From: Paracoccaceae bacterium
GTDB taxonomy: Bacteria > Pseudomonadota > Alphaproteobacteria > Rhodobacterales > Rhodobacteraceae
NCBI GenBank assembly: GCA_029244725.1
Contig: JAQWQJ010000043.1
Coordinates: 1 to 40,336 of the forward strand
Reading direction: 5' to 3'
Length of the DNA stretch: 40,336 bases
Below, piece by piece: positions 24,068 through 33,393 of this stretch; within the stretch, counting starts at the first letter, position 1, and the number at the start of each line of letters is the position of its first letter. The notes under the pieces were generated by a model. That model did not search any database and was not told the origin of the DNA. It saw only the letters and a list, made by a program, of their open reading frames with translations. Both the position numbers and the translations under genes were made by a program.

Positions 24068-25432
24068 CTATCCTGCGCCGAAAACCTCACCTACGAAGCC
24101 TGTCAAATCACCCATTTGTCTCAGGGCTAGACCTGCTCCTCGTCCCGTCTTACCCCCCGACGGAACCATTGCGCTGGTGAAACCAAGTTTTTGCGCTTCT
24201 TTCAACCTGTTTTCGGTCTGACTAACCGGCCGAAGTGCCCCTGAGAGGGATATTTCGCCGAAAACTACACAATCTGCAGGCAAAGCGGCATCTTCTCGCG
24301 CACTTAGCAGGGCTGCGGCAACCGCTAGGTCTGCTGCTGGCTCAGTGATTTTCATGCCGCCTGCCACGTTCAAATAGACGTCTAGCCCAGCAAAAGGGAT
24401 ACCGCATCGTGCCTCTAAAACGGCAAGGATCATCGCAAGTCGCCCGCTGTCCCAGCCCAATACACTGCGTCTCGGTTGACTGTGCGGCGACGGCGCGACC
24501 AGCGCTTGAAACTCACATAGCACCGGACGGGTACCTTCGATGCCGGAAAACACAACAGATCCGGGAGCCGGTTCGCCACGTTCAGATAGAAACAGCGCTG
24601 ATGGGTTCGTCACCTCGGCAAGACCAGCGCCAGTCATTTCAAAGACGCCGATTTCGTCGGCAGGACCAAAGCGGTTTTTGACGGCACGCAGAATGCGGAA
24701 CTGATGGCCGCGCTCGCCTTCAAAATAGAGAACCGTATCAACCATGTGCTCAACCACGCGAGGCCCCGCAATTTGGCCCTCTTTCGTGACATGACCCACT
24801 AGGATCACAGCAGTGCCAGTTCGTTTGGCAAAAGTTGTTAATTCATGTGCAGAAGCCCGAACTTGGGAAACACTGCCTGGTGCGCTGTCCACAGTATCGA
24901 GCCACATGGTCTGGATAGAATCGATAATCGCAAGGTCGGGCTTTTCGGCCTCTAGCGTCGTTAGGATATCTCGGAGATTGGTTTCAGCGGCCAACTTTAC
25001 CGGTGCATCGGCCAACCCAAGTCGTTGAGCACGCATGCGAACCTGTGCACTGGCTTCCTCGCCGGAAACATAGACGGTTCTGACGCCATGCTGCGCAAAT
25101 TTAGCAGCTGCCTGCAACAGCAATGTCGACTTCCCAATTCCCGGATCACCGCCGACCAAAATGGCCGAGGCATTGACCAATCCCCCACCTAGCACACGGT
25201 CCAACTCGCCCAATCCCGAAGTGTTTCTGGGCGGCGGCGCTTCGTGTGTTGCGAGATCATGCAACGGAACCTTCGTCCCACGCTTTGCCCCAAGTGATTT
25301 CTTCGACGGGCCAGCAGATAGCGGTTTTTCTTCGACAATAGAATTCCACTCGCCGCAGGCATCACAGCGCCCTGACCATTTGGAAAAGGAAGAGCCACAA
25401 GCGGTGCATGAAAAAGATAGAGTTTTAGCCAT
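24068..25432 (-). CDS. radA: DNA repair protein RadA
   Basis: 454 residues, full length. RadA is a RecA-like, DnaB-type helicase that drives branch migration in recombination. In order: a four-cysteine zinc finger (CTACGSSFSKWSGRCDACG, about 9-27), Walker A GGDPGIGKSTLLLQ (about 93), the RadA-specific KNRFGPADEIG motif (about 249) and the Lon-like C-terminal domain with LDVYLNVAGGMKITEPAADL (about 347). The start at 25432 fits the family. It is the first gene of radA-cvpA. Confidence 0.95.
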   Translation of the reverse strand: MAKTLSFSCTACGSSFSKWSGRCDACGEWNSIVEEKPLSAGPSKKSLGAKRGTKVPLHDLATHEAPPPRNTSGLGELDRVLGGGLVNASAILVGGDPGIGKSTLLLQAAAKFAQHGVRTVYVSGEEASAQVRMRAQRLGLADAPVKLAAETNLRDILTTLEAEKPDLAIIDSIQTMWLDTVDSAPGSVSQVRASAHELTTFAKRTGTAVILVGHVTKEGQIAGPRVVEHMVDTVLYFEGERGHQFRILRAVKNRFGPADEIGVFEMTGAGLAEVTNPSALFLSERGEPAPGSVVFSGIEGTRPVLCEFQALVAPSPHSQPRRSVLGWDSGRLAMILAVLEARCGIPFAGLDVYLNVAGGMKITEPAADLAVAAALLSAREDAALPADCVVFGEISLSGALRPVSQTENRLKEAQKLGFTSAMVPSGGKTGRGAGLALRQMGDLTGFVGEVFGAG

Positions 25433-25498
25433 GGCGAAGTGATGCCTTAAGCCAGTCTGGCTGGCAAGTACTCCTATGTCGATCCAGTCAGATCAGAC

Positions 25499-26488
25499 TT
25501 AGCCGTGCATAGACTTTTTGCGATCGCGGGTTGTTGCAGTCGCCTCTTGAGACCCATCATGAAAAGTCCCAAACCAACGATCCCATGGCATTTCTTGGTT
25601 GCCATAGTTGCACTCATAATACCGATGATGAAGCTGGTGATAGAACGTTCCCAGTGCCAGCCTTCGTTTATCCTTTATCAACAGGTCTTCGTAGCCAGTG
25701 TGGGTCATCGCCGCGCCCGGACCTTGATAGATAACGTGGAAAATTAGGTGAATCGGGTGGCTTGCGACAACCCAGTGAACGCAAAACGTGGTCAAATAAA
25801 TGAAATGCTCGACCGGATGCATGGCAAACCCAGACCATGGACCAATATTCACGTTGCGATGATGCAGCGAGTGAACGCGCTTGTATAAAAATGGGACGTG
25901 CAACAGCCGGTGAACCCAATAGAAATGGAACGCTGACCAAATAGGAAGCAACATGAGAGCCAGAATAAACCACACCGGATTAGACGTGAACGTGATCGTC
26001 GGTATGTATCCGTTTGCCATCAACCACATCGTCAAGGATTGAAACGCGGTCAACTGAAACACACCCGAGCCTAGCGACCAGAACATGTTGTCCTTAACCT
26101 GATCCGAGAAGTTCCACAGCATGTTGTTTTTCGCTTGTGGGCGTCGATCAAACTTAAGCCGATTGCCTTGGGTCTTACGCGTGTAAAAATACCAATGCAG
26201 ACCGCCAGCCACGACCGTTATCAACAGCAGGTTTACGATCCAGATTTGGAGCACCCAGCCGAATGCGAAAGTTTCGGTCGTCTCTAGCGAGGGATAGGCA
26301 AATAACCATAGAATTATTGCTAGAACCAGCATCATCATCCGCTCGGACATAGTCAGCCAGTTTCGGCCGAGCCAACTGGCTAGAAACCTGGGATTGGGCG
26401 GCCATTTGAATATCGACGGGTCCTGCAATGGCAAGTCTGGATGATAGTTCCATGCAGCATTTTGACCTGTTTTTGGGGCGTCCGACAT
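25499..26488 (-). CDS. Sterol desaturase / fatty acid hydroxylase family membrane enzyme
   Basis: 329 residues from ATG 26488, preceded by GAGG; a TTG at 26494 is possible. It is a membrane di-iron enzyme with several transmembrane helices in the first 190 residues. The histidine clusters are HRLLH (HxxxH), HSLHH (HxxHH), HPVEH and HQLHH (HxxHH), which bind the iron pair. The family hydroxylates or desaturates sterols, fatty acids, carotenoids or alkylglycerols. In marine alphaproteobacteria some members act on lipids such as ornithine lipids, but the substrate is not readable here. A small membrane protein gene lies 99 bases upstream on the same strand and may be its partner. Confidence 0.85.
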   Translation of the reverse strand: MSDAPKTGQNAAWNYHPDLPLQDPSIFKWPPNPRFLASWLGRNWLTMSERMMMLVLAIILWLFAYPSLETTETFAFGWVLQIWIVNLLLITVVAGGLHWYFYTRKTQGNRLKFDRRPQAKNNMLWNFSDQVKDNMFWSLGSGVFQLTAFQSLTMWLMANGYIPTITFTSNPVWFILALMLLPIWSAFHFYWVHRLLHVPFLYKRVHSLHHRNVNIGPWSGFAMHPVEHFIYLTTFCVHWVVASHPIHLIFHVIYQGPGAAMTHTGYEDLLIKDKRRLALGTFYHQLHHRYYECNYGNQEMPWDRWFGTFHDGSQEATATTRDRKKSMHG

Positions 26489-26587
26489 AGCCAATCCTCG
26501 TCTAGATTTTGGCGTTATGCTGTCGGTCCGACATCTTTGGTTCTAGCTTATGCGCGACACTGAAAAGGTCGGAACCAGTGCAATCGC

Positions 26588-26932
26588 TCAGCCCAAAAAC
26601 GCTGCGGAACCAAACATTAAAACGGCTAAAACGATTGTACCGCCAAACACTAAGCGATCTTCTTTTGTCGGCGGTCCCGCCCAAATCAGGCTGGCCGTCC
26701 AAAATGTGATGGACAGTAACGTTGCTGGCAGCATCACCAAACCAAGCCCCGGTGTTTCGAAACGTTGGGTAAAGAAGACGTATAGGGCACAAAGTCCGAC
26801 GATGCCTGAAGTCAGAGCTGCGCCAATGCTAAGCAATTTACCGTGTGTTTCTAAGTGGCGTGCTTTGCGAAAAAGTAACACAGCAACATACACCCCGATA
26901 AGGCCGTAAAAGAAGAATGGGTAACCAGTCAT
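26588..26932 (-). CDS. Small four-helix membrane protein, unknown function
   Basis: 114 residues. Hydrophobic segments at about 4-20, 33-54, 65-84 and 92-112 give four likely transmembrane helices joined by short charged loops (FRKARHLETHGK; GPPTKEDR). I do not recognise a family. It is on the same strand as the sterol-desaturase-like gene and the mla genes, with gaps of about 90-100 bases on each side, so it may be transcribed with either. The frame is supported by its length, membrane pattern and the lack of a better frame. Confidence 0.6.
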   Translation of the reverse strand: MTGYPFFFYGLIGVYVAVLLFRKARHLETHGKLLSIGAALTSGIVGLCALYVFFTQRFETPGLGLVMLPATLLSITFWTASLIWAGPPTKEDRLVFGGTIVLAVLMFGSAAFLG

Positions 26933-27022
26933 AAGACCTCAATGCGGACAATGTCTTTGACTTAATAGCAGATTTCAGGGCAGCCGTATATTAGCGGCCA
27001 AAAGCCTCATGTCTGTCTGCGC

Positions 27023-27769
27023 TCAACGAACGGCTTCGATAGGACCGTCAGCACGACCATGGATAAACTGATCCAAATGCGCATCGCCGGACGTGTCGAT
27101 GTCGCCGACGGGACCTATCCAGCGAATTTTGCCGTCGTGTAGCATCGCCACTTGGTCTGCAATCGCGCGAACCGAGGTCATGTCATGAGTAATCGTTATT
27201 GCTGTCGCTCCCATCTCGGTGACGATTTCACGAATTAGCTCGTTGATGACACCCGACATGATCGGGTCGAGGCCCGTTGTCGGCTCGTCAAAGAAAATCA
27301 CCTCAGGGTCGGCACAAATTGCGCGCGCCAAGCTGACACGTTTTTGCATGCCACCGGAAAGTTCGGCTGGAAACAGGTCAGCGGTCTCAGCGGTCAAACC
27401 AACGCGCCGAAGCTTTTCGATGGCAATCGCCTTCGCCTCGTCTTTAGGGCGTTTTAACGATCCACGTAAAAGCCGAAAAGCGACGTTCTGCCAGACCGGT
27501 AAGCTGTCAAAAAGCGCGCCGCCTTGAAACAGCATCCCGAATTTTTCAAGAAACGCTTCTCGGGTTTTAGGCTCTAAGATGTCACCGCCGACTGTGATTG
27601 TGCCCTGATCTTGTTTGACCAATCCCAGAACGCACTTCAACAACACTGATTTGCCTGTGCCTGACCCGCCGATCACAACAAGGGATTGGCCTTTTGGGAC
27701 CTCAAGATTGATCCCTTGTAAAACCTTTTTTGAGCCGAAAGACTTATGGACATCCTGCAAAACAATCAT
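27023..27769 (-). CDS. mlaF: ABC transporter ATP-binding protein, MlaF family
   Basis: 248 residues from ATG 27769; the longer frame to 27961 lies inside mlaE and is rejected. It is the ATPase of the Mla phospholipid transport system that keeps outer-membrane lipid asymmetry. Walker A is GGSGTGKSVLLK (about 36), signature LSGGMQKRVSLARA (about 138), Walker B VIFFDEPTTGLDP (about 158) and the H-loop ITHDM (about 195). It overlaps mlaE by ATGA. No mlaD gene follows, so the substrate-binding partner must be elsewhere. Confidence 0.9.
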   Translation of the reverse strand: MIVLQDVHKSFGSKKVLQGINLEVPKGQSLVVIGGSGTGKSVLLKCVLGLVKQDQGTITVGGDILEPKTREAFLEKFGMLFQGGALFDSLPVWQNVAFRLLRGSLKRPKDEAKAIAIEKLRRVGLTAETADLFPAELSGGMQKRVSLARAICADPEVIFFDEPTTGLDPIMSGVINELIREIVTEMGATAITITHDMTSVRAIADQVAMLHDGKIRWIGPVGDIDTSGDAHLDQFIHGRADGPIEAVR

Positions 27770-28548
27770 GCTGAAAAGAACGCTTCGGTTAGAATGAAGT
27801 TCGCTGCAAGTATAAGAACTGAAGCACTTACGACTGCGGCTTTGGTTGCCCGCCCTACACCTTGGGCGCCTCTGTCTGAATTCATGCCGTGATAGCACCC
27901 CATCAACGCCACGATGAATCCGAATGCTGCGCCCTTCACAAGGCCAGATATCACGTCCCAAGTTTCAAGATAGCTGACTGTGTTTTCAAGATAGGTTGCG
28001 GAATTGAACCCAAGGCGTGTGACTCCAACAACGTAACCGCCGAAAACGCCGATACTATCGCCCACCGCAACAAGAATAGGCACTGAAAGCGTTGCAGCCA
28101 ACAGGCGTGGCAGCGTTAGGTATTTCATCGGGTTTGTTGAAAGGGTTGTTAGCGCGTCAATCTGCTCGGTTACTTTCATCGTGCCGATTTCTGCGGCGAT
28201 TGAACTGGCAACGCGCGCTGCGACCATCAAGCCGCCAAGCACCGGACCAAGTTCACGCACCATTCCGATGGCGACGATCGACGGCACTACGCTTTCAGCC
28301 TGAAACCGAGAGCCGCCAGCGTATATCTGTAGGGCAAGCGCCCCACCCGTAAAAAGCGCGGTCAATCCGACGACGGGTAGGGAAAGCCACCCAATTTGCA
28401 AAAGCGCCTGTAAGAACTCTCGTGGATAAAACGGTGGGCGAAATAGATGACTGACTGCATCGGCGGTGAAAATGGCCACCCGGCCTACAGATGCTTGCAT
28501 CGCAATGACTGACCGCCCGAGAAGGGCCAATGGGGAAGCGATACTCAT
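27766..28548 (-). CDS. mlaE: ABC transporter permease, MlaE family
   Basis: 260 residues. The MlaE/DUF140 permease pattern includes [11 protein letters not shown], a [29 protein letters not shown] block (about 98-126) and [11 protein letters not shown]. It has five or six membrane segments. It pairs with MlaF to move phospholipids between membranes. Its start overlaps the alr stop by four bases and its stop overlaps mlaF, so alr-mlaE-mlaF is one tight operon. Confidence 0.9.
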   Translation of the reverse strand: MSIASPLALLGRSVIAMQASVGRVAIFTADAVSHLFRPPFYPREFLQALLQIGWLSLPVVGLTALFTGGALALQIYAGGSRFQAESVVPSIVAIGMVRELGPVLGGLMVAARVASSIAAEIGTMKVTEQIDALTTLSTNPMKYLTLPRLLAATLSVPILVAVGDSIGVFGGYVVGVTRLGFNSATYLENTVSYLETWDVISGLVKGAAFGFIVALMGCYHGMNSDRGAQGVGRATKAAVVSASVLILAANFILTEAFFSA

Positions 28549-29585
28549 CCCTTGTACACCCGCTTATATCGGCCACCGAGAGATGTTAGGATCTCATAAC
28601 CGATTGTCCCGGCTGCATCGGCCAACATATCGACGGTTTGATTTTGGTTAAGAATGGCAAGGCTTTCTGGAGCTGTATCCAAGTCAGTCACGTCCACGCC
28701 GATCATATCCATTGAAATACGCCCAACGACACGGCATTTTTGCGCACCATCCCAAAGATACAAGTCCGAACCCATCGCGCGGATCAAACCATCCGCATAG
28801 CCTGCGGCAACGGTTGCGATCGTTGACGGGCGCTCCGCGGTCCATGTGTTTGAATACCCAACGGTCTCGCCTGCATCGACTTGGCGGGCTTGAATGACTG
28901 GGATGTCGACTGTGACGACAGCTCTGGAAGCTTCGAAGGGGAACCCGCCGTAAAGTCCAACGCCAGGACGCGTCATGTCAAAGTGATACGCTGACCCAAG
29001 AAGCGTTCCGCCGGTGGCGGCCAGACTGCGACGAATTTCTAGCCCGTCAGTTAATTTGCGAAACTCTGCCAATTGCTGTGCGTTCATTGGATGGATGGGC
29101 TCATCTGCGCAGGCAAGGTGGCTCATAACCAAGGTCGGAGACTTTGCCAGCACATTTGCGCGAACCGCTAACCAATCGTCAGCTTCCAGTCCAAGTCGGT
29201 TCATGCCGGTATCTAGCTGAATACCGAACGGATGATCCGGTAGGGTGTTGAAATGCCGCTCGATCTGGTCGGTAGAATTCAGCATCGGTATCAGGTTGTG
29301 CTTGGCCAAAACTTCGAAATCGCCGGCCATGTGCCCTGAAAACACGTTGATAGCGGCTTCGCCACCGACTGCAGCGCGCACTGCTATGCCCTCTTCTGCG
29401 GCGGCTACGAAAAACGTACGCACGCCTTCTTCAAACAGGGCTTTGGACACTCGGGCAGCGTCTAATCCATAACCGTTGGCCTTAACCACGGCAGCGGTTT
29501 CGACGGAAGCTGCCGATTCCATATTCAAAGCCTGCCAGTTTTTGGTCAGGGCGTTCAGATCAATTGTCAGGGTCGCAGTAGCCAT
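28545..29585 (-). CDS. alr: Alanine racemase
   Basis: 346 residues, PLP-dependent, making D-alanine for peptidoglycan. The catalytic lysine is in [13 protein letters not shown] (Lys near residue 35), the second catalytic Tyr in ETVGYSNTW (about 243), and the barrel has [12 protein letters not shown] and SHLACADEP. The C-terminal beta domain carries [14 protein letters not shown]. It begins the alr-mlaE-mlaF operon, linking wall-precursor and envelope-lipid genes. The start at 29585 ([13 protein letters not shown]) agrees with the family. Confidence 0.94.
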   Translation of the reverse strand: MATATLTIDLNALTKNWQALNMESAASVETAAVVKANGYGLDAARVSKALFEEGVRTFFVAAAEEGIAVRAAVGGEAAINVFSGHMAGDFEVLAKHNLIPMLNSTDQIERHFNTLPDHPFGIQLDTGMNRLGLEADDWLAVRANVLAKSPTLVMSHLACADEPIHPMNAQQLAEFRKLTDGLEIRRSLAATGGTLLGSAYHFDMTRPGVGLYGGFPFEASRAVVTVDIPVIQARQVDAGETVGYSNTWTAERPSTIATVAAGYADGLIRAMGSDLYLWDGAQKCRVVGRISMDMIGVDVTDLDTAPESLAILNQNQTVDMLADAAGTIGYEILTSLGGRYKRVYKG

Positions 29586-29678
29586 GCCCCTTGTTGGGCA
29601 ATGGGGCAGAAAGGGTCAAGGGGAATTGATTGGACGCGTCAACATGCTATGACCACTCCCAAGTTATCGGAGCCGACA

Positions 29679-30431
29679 ATGTCCACGCGAAACGAATTCA
29701 ATATTGCGCTACAATTTTTGACCCGTCTGCCCGTTCGAGGTGACGTTGAACACAGCGACGAAGCTTTTGCTAGGTCCTCGCGATTTTACCCAGCAGTTGG
29801 CCTATTGGTCGGCGCTGTCGCTGCAGGGGTGTATTTCGTATCGAGCATTTTCTTCCCTTCTATCTTGGCCACCGTACTTGCGCTGCTAACGGGCGTGGCC
29901 GTCACAGGTGCTTTGCATGAAGACGGTCTGGCCGACACGTTCGACGGGTTGATCGGCGGGCAAAGCAGAGATCGAACACTGGAAATCATGCGCGATAGTG
30001 GCATCGGAACCTACGGTATCCTTGCCCTAATATTTGCGTTCGCTCTGAAATTGACTGCGATCTCTGAAATGTGGGGATGGGATGCATTTTGGGCGATCAT
30101 CGTTGCACATTCCATCAGCCGTCACGCGATGGTCGAAGTGATAGGACGGTACGACTATGCGCGCTCTGACAGTGCGAAGTTCTCAAAGCCTGACGTTAGC
30201 GGCGAGGATCTGACCTACGCGCGGCTTTGGGTGCTTGGGATTCTTGCCGGTTCCGCGTTGTTTATCGGCATATGGGCAACGCTTGTGGGTGTTGCTGTTA
30301 TGGCCGCTGTCGCGTCAGGGTTTGCGCAGACCTATGTTCGCAAGATCGGCGGCTATACAGGCGATTGTTTGGGCGCGACCCAGCAAGTAGCCGAGGCTGC
30401 GTTTCTTCTTGGGGTCGTTGCTTGCCTCTAA
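29679..30431 (+). CDS. cobS: Adenosylcobinamide-GDP ribazoletransferase (cobalamin synthase)
   Basis: 250 residues from ATG 29679, which has GGAG at a six-base spacing; the ATG at 29649 and the 29601 start have none. CobS joins adenosylcobinamide-GDP and alpha-ribazole in the last steps of B12 synthesis, in the inner membrane. The protein is mostly membrane helices, with FLTRLPV near the start and the conserved acidic DGLADTFDGLIGG motif (about 84-96). It overlaps cobC by ten bases. The remaining cob genes are not in the window. Confidence 0.92.
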   Translation: MSTRNEFNIALQFLTRLPVRGDVEHSDEAFARSSRFYPAVGLLVGAVAAGVYFVSSIFFPSILATVLALLTGVAVTGALHEDGLADTFDGLIGGQSRDRTLEIMRDSGIGTYGILALIFAFALKLTAISEMWGWDAFWAIIVAHSISRHAMVEVIGRYDYARSDSAKFSKPDVSGEDLTYARLWVLGILAGSALFIGIWATLVGVAVMAAVASGFAQTYVRKIGGYTGDCLGATQQVAEAAFLLGVVACL

Positions 30432-30934
30432 CGTTCCTGCGCCACACTACGCCTGATGTGACTAAGGGCATGTGCTACGGAGCAACGGATCTTGGCCTTG
30501 CCGCTAGTTTTGAGTCTGAGGTTGAAGTGGTTCTGGCGGAATTACCTCAACCCATTTCAATTGTCTCAAGCCCGTTGCATCGCTGTCGAATGTTAGCTGA
30601 ACGCGTTGCTAAGGCGTCAGGTATAGATGTCGAAATCGTCGATGGCTTGCGTGAAATGGATTTTGGGCGTTGGGAAATGGTGCCATGGAACGACATCCCG
30701 CGCGACCAGCTTGATACTTGGGCAGCAGATTTTCTTGGGGCAAGACCGCACGGTGGCGAGAGCGTTCGGCAACTGCAGGACCGGGTCTCAGAGACGCTCA
30801 GCCAAATCAAAGACAACACACTTATCGTTACACATTCGGGCGTAATCCGAGCGGCTGCGACTTTGTTTGGTCACCCAGAGGGTTGGGATGTAGACGTCAA
30901 ATACGGAAAGTGGATTACGTTGACAGCGGGCTAA
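30422..30934 (+). CDS. cobC: Alpha-ribazole phosphatase, histidine phosphatase family
   Basis: 170 residues from TTG 30422; the longer frame lies within cobS. It removes phosphate from alpha-ribazole-5'-phosphate before the CobS step. The phosphohistidine motif reads LRHTTPD (RHG family, with Thr for Gly), GLREMDFGRWE (about 76) is the second conserved block and VTHSGVIRA (about 135) holds the second catalytic His. The start is a rare TTG after GGGG, and the ten-base overlap with cobS implies coupled translation. Another histidine phosphatase role cannot be excluded, but the neighbour makes CobC by far the most likely. Confidence 0.85.
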   Translation: MPLTFLRHTTPDVTKGMCYGATDLGLAASFESEVEVVLAELPQPISIVSSPLHRCRMLAERVAKASGIDVEIVDGLREMDFGRWEMVPWNDIPRDQLDTWAADFLGARPHGGESVRQLQDRVSETLSQIKDNTLIVTHSGVIRAAATLFGHPEGWDVDVKYGKWITLTAG

Positions 30935-30951
30935 CATAAGCCAGCTGAATA

Positions 30952-32436
30952 TCAATAGTCGTCTGCACCTTGTTGGAACGCGCGGACAAGATTGCCGAAA
31001 CGTGTAAATTGCGCCTCGAAGCTTAGTTTCACAGTGCCAATTGGACCATGACGTTGCTTGCCGATGATAACTTCTGCCATGCCGTGAACAGCACTCATTC
31101 GGTCTTGCCATTCAGCCATTTTATCAAGGTTATCCGACGAAGGTTCCTCGCGCCCGACGTAATATTCCTCGCGGTAAACGAACATAACCACGTCGGCGTC
31201 TTGCTCAATCGAACCAGACTCTCGTAGGTCCGAAAGCTGAGGCCGCTTGTCGTCGCGGTTTTCCACCTGACGAGAAAGCTGTGAAAGAGCGATGACAGGA
31301 ATTTCCAGTTCCTTCGCAATTGCCTTCAAACCCATCGAGATTTCACCAATTTCTTGAACACGGTTTTCCGACGAACCGCGAATAAGCTGGAGATAGTCAA
31401 CGATCAATACATCCAGACCGTGGGTTCGTTTTAAGCGCCGCGCCCTTGCAGCAAGTTGCGAAATTGGGATCGCCGCAGTGTCGTCGATATAAAGTGGGCA
31501 AGCCTCAAGCGATTTCGCTGCTTCTACAAACCGACGGAACTCTTCTTCGGTCATGTCCCCTTGGCGAATTTTGTGGGATGAAATTTCAGATGCCTCGGCC
31601 AGAATTCTGCCGGCCAATTGCTCGGCGCTCATCTCAAGCGAAAAGAAACCTACAACACCGCCATCGATCGCCCCTTCAGAGCCATCTGGTCGCGTGCCCT
31701 TTTTGTAGCTCTTCGCTATATTGTAAGCGATGTTCGTGGCTAACGAGGTTTTGCCCATAGAAGGGCGACCCGCAAGGATTAGAAGATCGGATTTGTGTAG
31801 CCCGCCAAGCTTGGAATCAAGGTCAATCAATTGTGTTGGAACACCAGCTAGGCCGCCATCCCGCTGATAAGCTGCGTTTGCCACATTGACCGCATCAGTG
31901 ACCGCCCGCAGAAACGACTGAAAACCTTGTTCAGATTGACCTTGCTCGGCCAGTTTGTAGAGCTTTTGTTCGGCTTCAACGATTTGCTCGCTCGGTTCAC
32001 TGTCAACGTTCATGCTTGCGGCGCGATCAGCTATATCCTTGCCCACGTCGATCAACTCGCGCCGGATCGCCATATCATAAATCATTTGGGCATAATCACG
32101 GGCGGCGAACGATGAAATCGCAGCACCGGCCAAACGGACAAGGTACGCGGGACCACCGAGTTCTTGAAGGCCCTCATCGTCTTCAAGGAAAGCCTTGAGT
32201 GTAACGGGTGAGGCGAGATTGTTTTTAGCGATTCGCGCGGCCGCAGTTTCATAAATACGTTGATGAACAGGTTCGTAGAAATGATGAGGTTGGATAATCG
32301 AAGCTACGCGATCGTAGATATCGTTATTGGTCAGGATCGCGCCCAGAAGCTGTTGCTCTGCCTCAACAGAATGCGGAGCCGGTTGTGCCTGTTCAACACT
32401 TGGTGCGGCCGGATTAAATACCGAAATCTCGTTCAT
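30952..32436 (-). CDS. dnaB: Replicative DNA helicase DnaB
   Basis: 494 residues from ATG 32436, after GGGGAC; the longer frame to 32526 lacks a ribosome site. It is the hexameric helicase of the replication fork. The N-terminal DnaB domain (PHSVEAEQQLLGAIL onward, about 20-125) precedes the RecA-like motor with Walker A AGRPSMGKTSLA (about 220), Walker B VLIVDYLQLI (about 346) and ALSQLSRQVENR (about 379). No intein is visible. It ends 17 bases from cobC, transcribed towards it. A consensus DnaA box lies 77 bases upstream of the start. Confidence 0.95.
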   Translation of the reverse strand: MNEISVFNPAAPSVEQAQPAPHSVEAEQQLLGAILTNNDIYDRVASIIQPHHFYEPVHQRIYETAAARIAKNNLASPVTLKAFLEDDEGLQELGGPAYLVRLAGAAISSFAARDYAQMIYDMAIRRELIDVGKDIADRAASMNVDSEPSEQIVEAEQKLYKLAEQGQSEQGFQSFLRAVTDAVNVANAAYQRDGGLAGVPTQLIDLDSKLGGLHKSDLLILAGRPSMGKTSLATNIAYNIAKSYKKGTRPDGSEGAIDGGVVGFFSLEMSAEQLAGRILAEASEISSHKIRQGDMTEEEFRRFVEAAKSLEACPLYIDDTAAIPISQLAARARRLKRTHGLDVLIVDYLQLIRGSSENRVQEIGEISMGLKAIAKELEIPVIALSQLSRQVENRDDKRPQLSDLRESGSIEQDADVVMFVYREEYYVGREEPSSDNLDKMAEWQDRMSAVHGMAEVIIGKQRHGPIGTVKLSFEAQFTRFGNLVRAFQQGADDY

Positions 32437-32512
32437 CTTGTCCCCGTTTCTTATCCAGTTCAGATAGCGGACCTGACGCGTATAGGCCAATTGTATGTTT
32501 CTGTGCAAAGCC

Positions 32513-32521
32513 TGTGGATAA
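32513..32521 (-). promoter_or_regulatory. Consensus DnaA box upstream of dnaB
   Basis: TGTGGATAA on the plus strand is TTATCCACA on the minus strand, the exact DnaA 9-mer. A weaker match, TTATCCAGT, is at 32451-32459. Both lie in the dnaB-pyrE gap, between the end of pyrE and the dnaB ATG. A role in controlling dnaB is inference. Confidence 0.45.
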
Positions 32522-32642
32522 CCCAATTACTGGGCTATTTGGTAGGCATACGCTCTATACGGCCCACATATTGTAGCAGAATTAGGAAGCTCTGCTGATT
32601 TTTTTCACACAGGGTTAACAATTTGATGTCGTTGGGCTTGGC

Positions 32643-33317
32643 CTATTTATGCGCTTCTTGCCAACCGCGTGGATCGTTCAAAAACTTCTCAACTTCCGCC
32701 AAGGTACTATCAGAAAAGGCTTTTTGAGCTTTAGCTTCTGCCAGCACATCCCACCAAGTACACAAATGATGCAATGCGACGCCGTGATCGCCTAGCGTCT
32801 GCAGGGTCTCTGGAAAAATGTCGTAGTAGAAAATGACAGCTGTATCGTGACAAGTCGCACCAGTTTCGCGAATCGCGTCAACGAAGCTGAGCTTTGATCC
32901 GCCATCGGTGGTTAAGTCTTCGACCAGAAGCACGCGTTGACCTTCGGTCATTTCGCCTTCGATCCGTGCATTGCGCCCGTACCCTTTTGGCTTCTTGCGC
33001 ACATATGACATCGGCAACGCCATGCGCTCGGCTACCAACGCGCCGAATGGGATACCGGCAGTTTCGCCGCCGGCAATATTGTCAAATGCTTCAAAGCCAG
33101 CGTTGCGCATAACCGTTGCGGTCAAGAAATCCATCAGCGTGCTTCGAATGCGTGGGTAAGAGATCAGCTTGCGGCAATCCACGTAGCTCGGGCTTGGAAG
33201 ACCAGACGCCAAAATAAATGGTGTATCGGTGTTGAAATCCACAGCTTTGATTTCGAGCAACATTCGCGCTGTTAGCCGGGCGATTTCTTCCTTGGAAGGG
33301 TAAGATGTTGGGATCAT
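32643..33317 (-). CDS. pyrE: Orotate phosphoribosyltransferase
   Basis: 224 residues. It converts orotate and PRPP to OMP in pyrimidine synthesis. The PRPP-binding loop is [17 protein letters not shown] (about 130), with [18 protein letters not shown] (about 83) and the catalytic-loop region [13 protein letters not shown] (about 104). It follows pyrC by 76 bases on the same strand; the pair forms a pyrimidine unit. The start at 33317 ([13 protein letters not shown]) is the clear choice. Confidence 0.93.
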   Translation of the reverse strand: MIPTSYPSKEEIARLTARMLLEIKAVDFNTDTPFILASGLPSPSYVDCRKLISYPRIRSTLMDFLTATVMRNAGFEAFDNIAGGETAGIPFGALVAERMALPMSYVRKKPKGYGRNARIEGEMTEGQRVLLVEDLTTDGGSKLSFVDAIRETGATCHDTAVIFYYDIFPETLQTLGDHGVALHHLCTWWDVLAEAKAQKAFSDSTLAEVEKFLNDPRGWQEAHK

Positions 33318-33393
33318 TGTATCTCTCTTTCAGCTGCGGTTTTAGGCGGTGTGGAAGATGCCTCTAGCGGGAACATTTTAAGACAAAAGATTT

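Noticed and set aside
27770-27961. N-terminal extension of mlaF
   Set aside because: It lies within mlaE. The ATGA overlap start at 27769 gives the normal family N-terminus.
32575-32605. Terminator-like AGCAGA...TCTGCT hairpin followed by T7 on the plus strand
   Set aside because: The stem is only six pairs with a ten-base loop, and no plus-strand gene ends nearby. It is probably chance.
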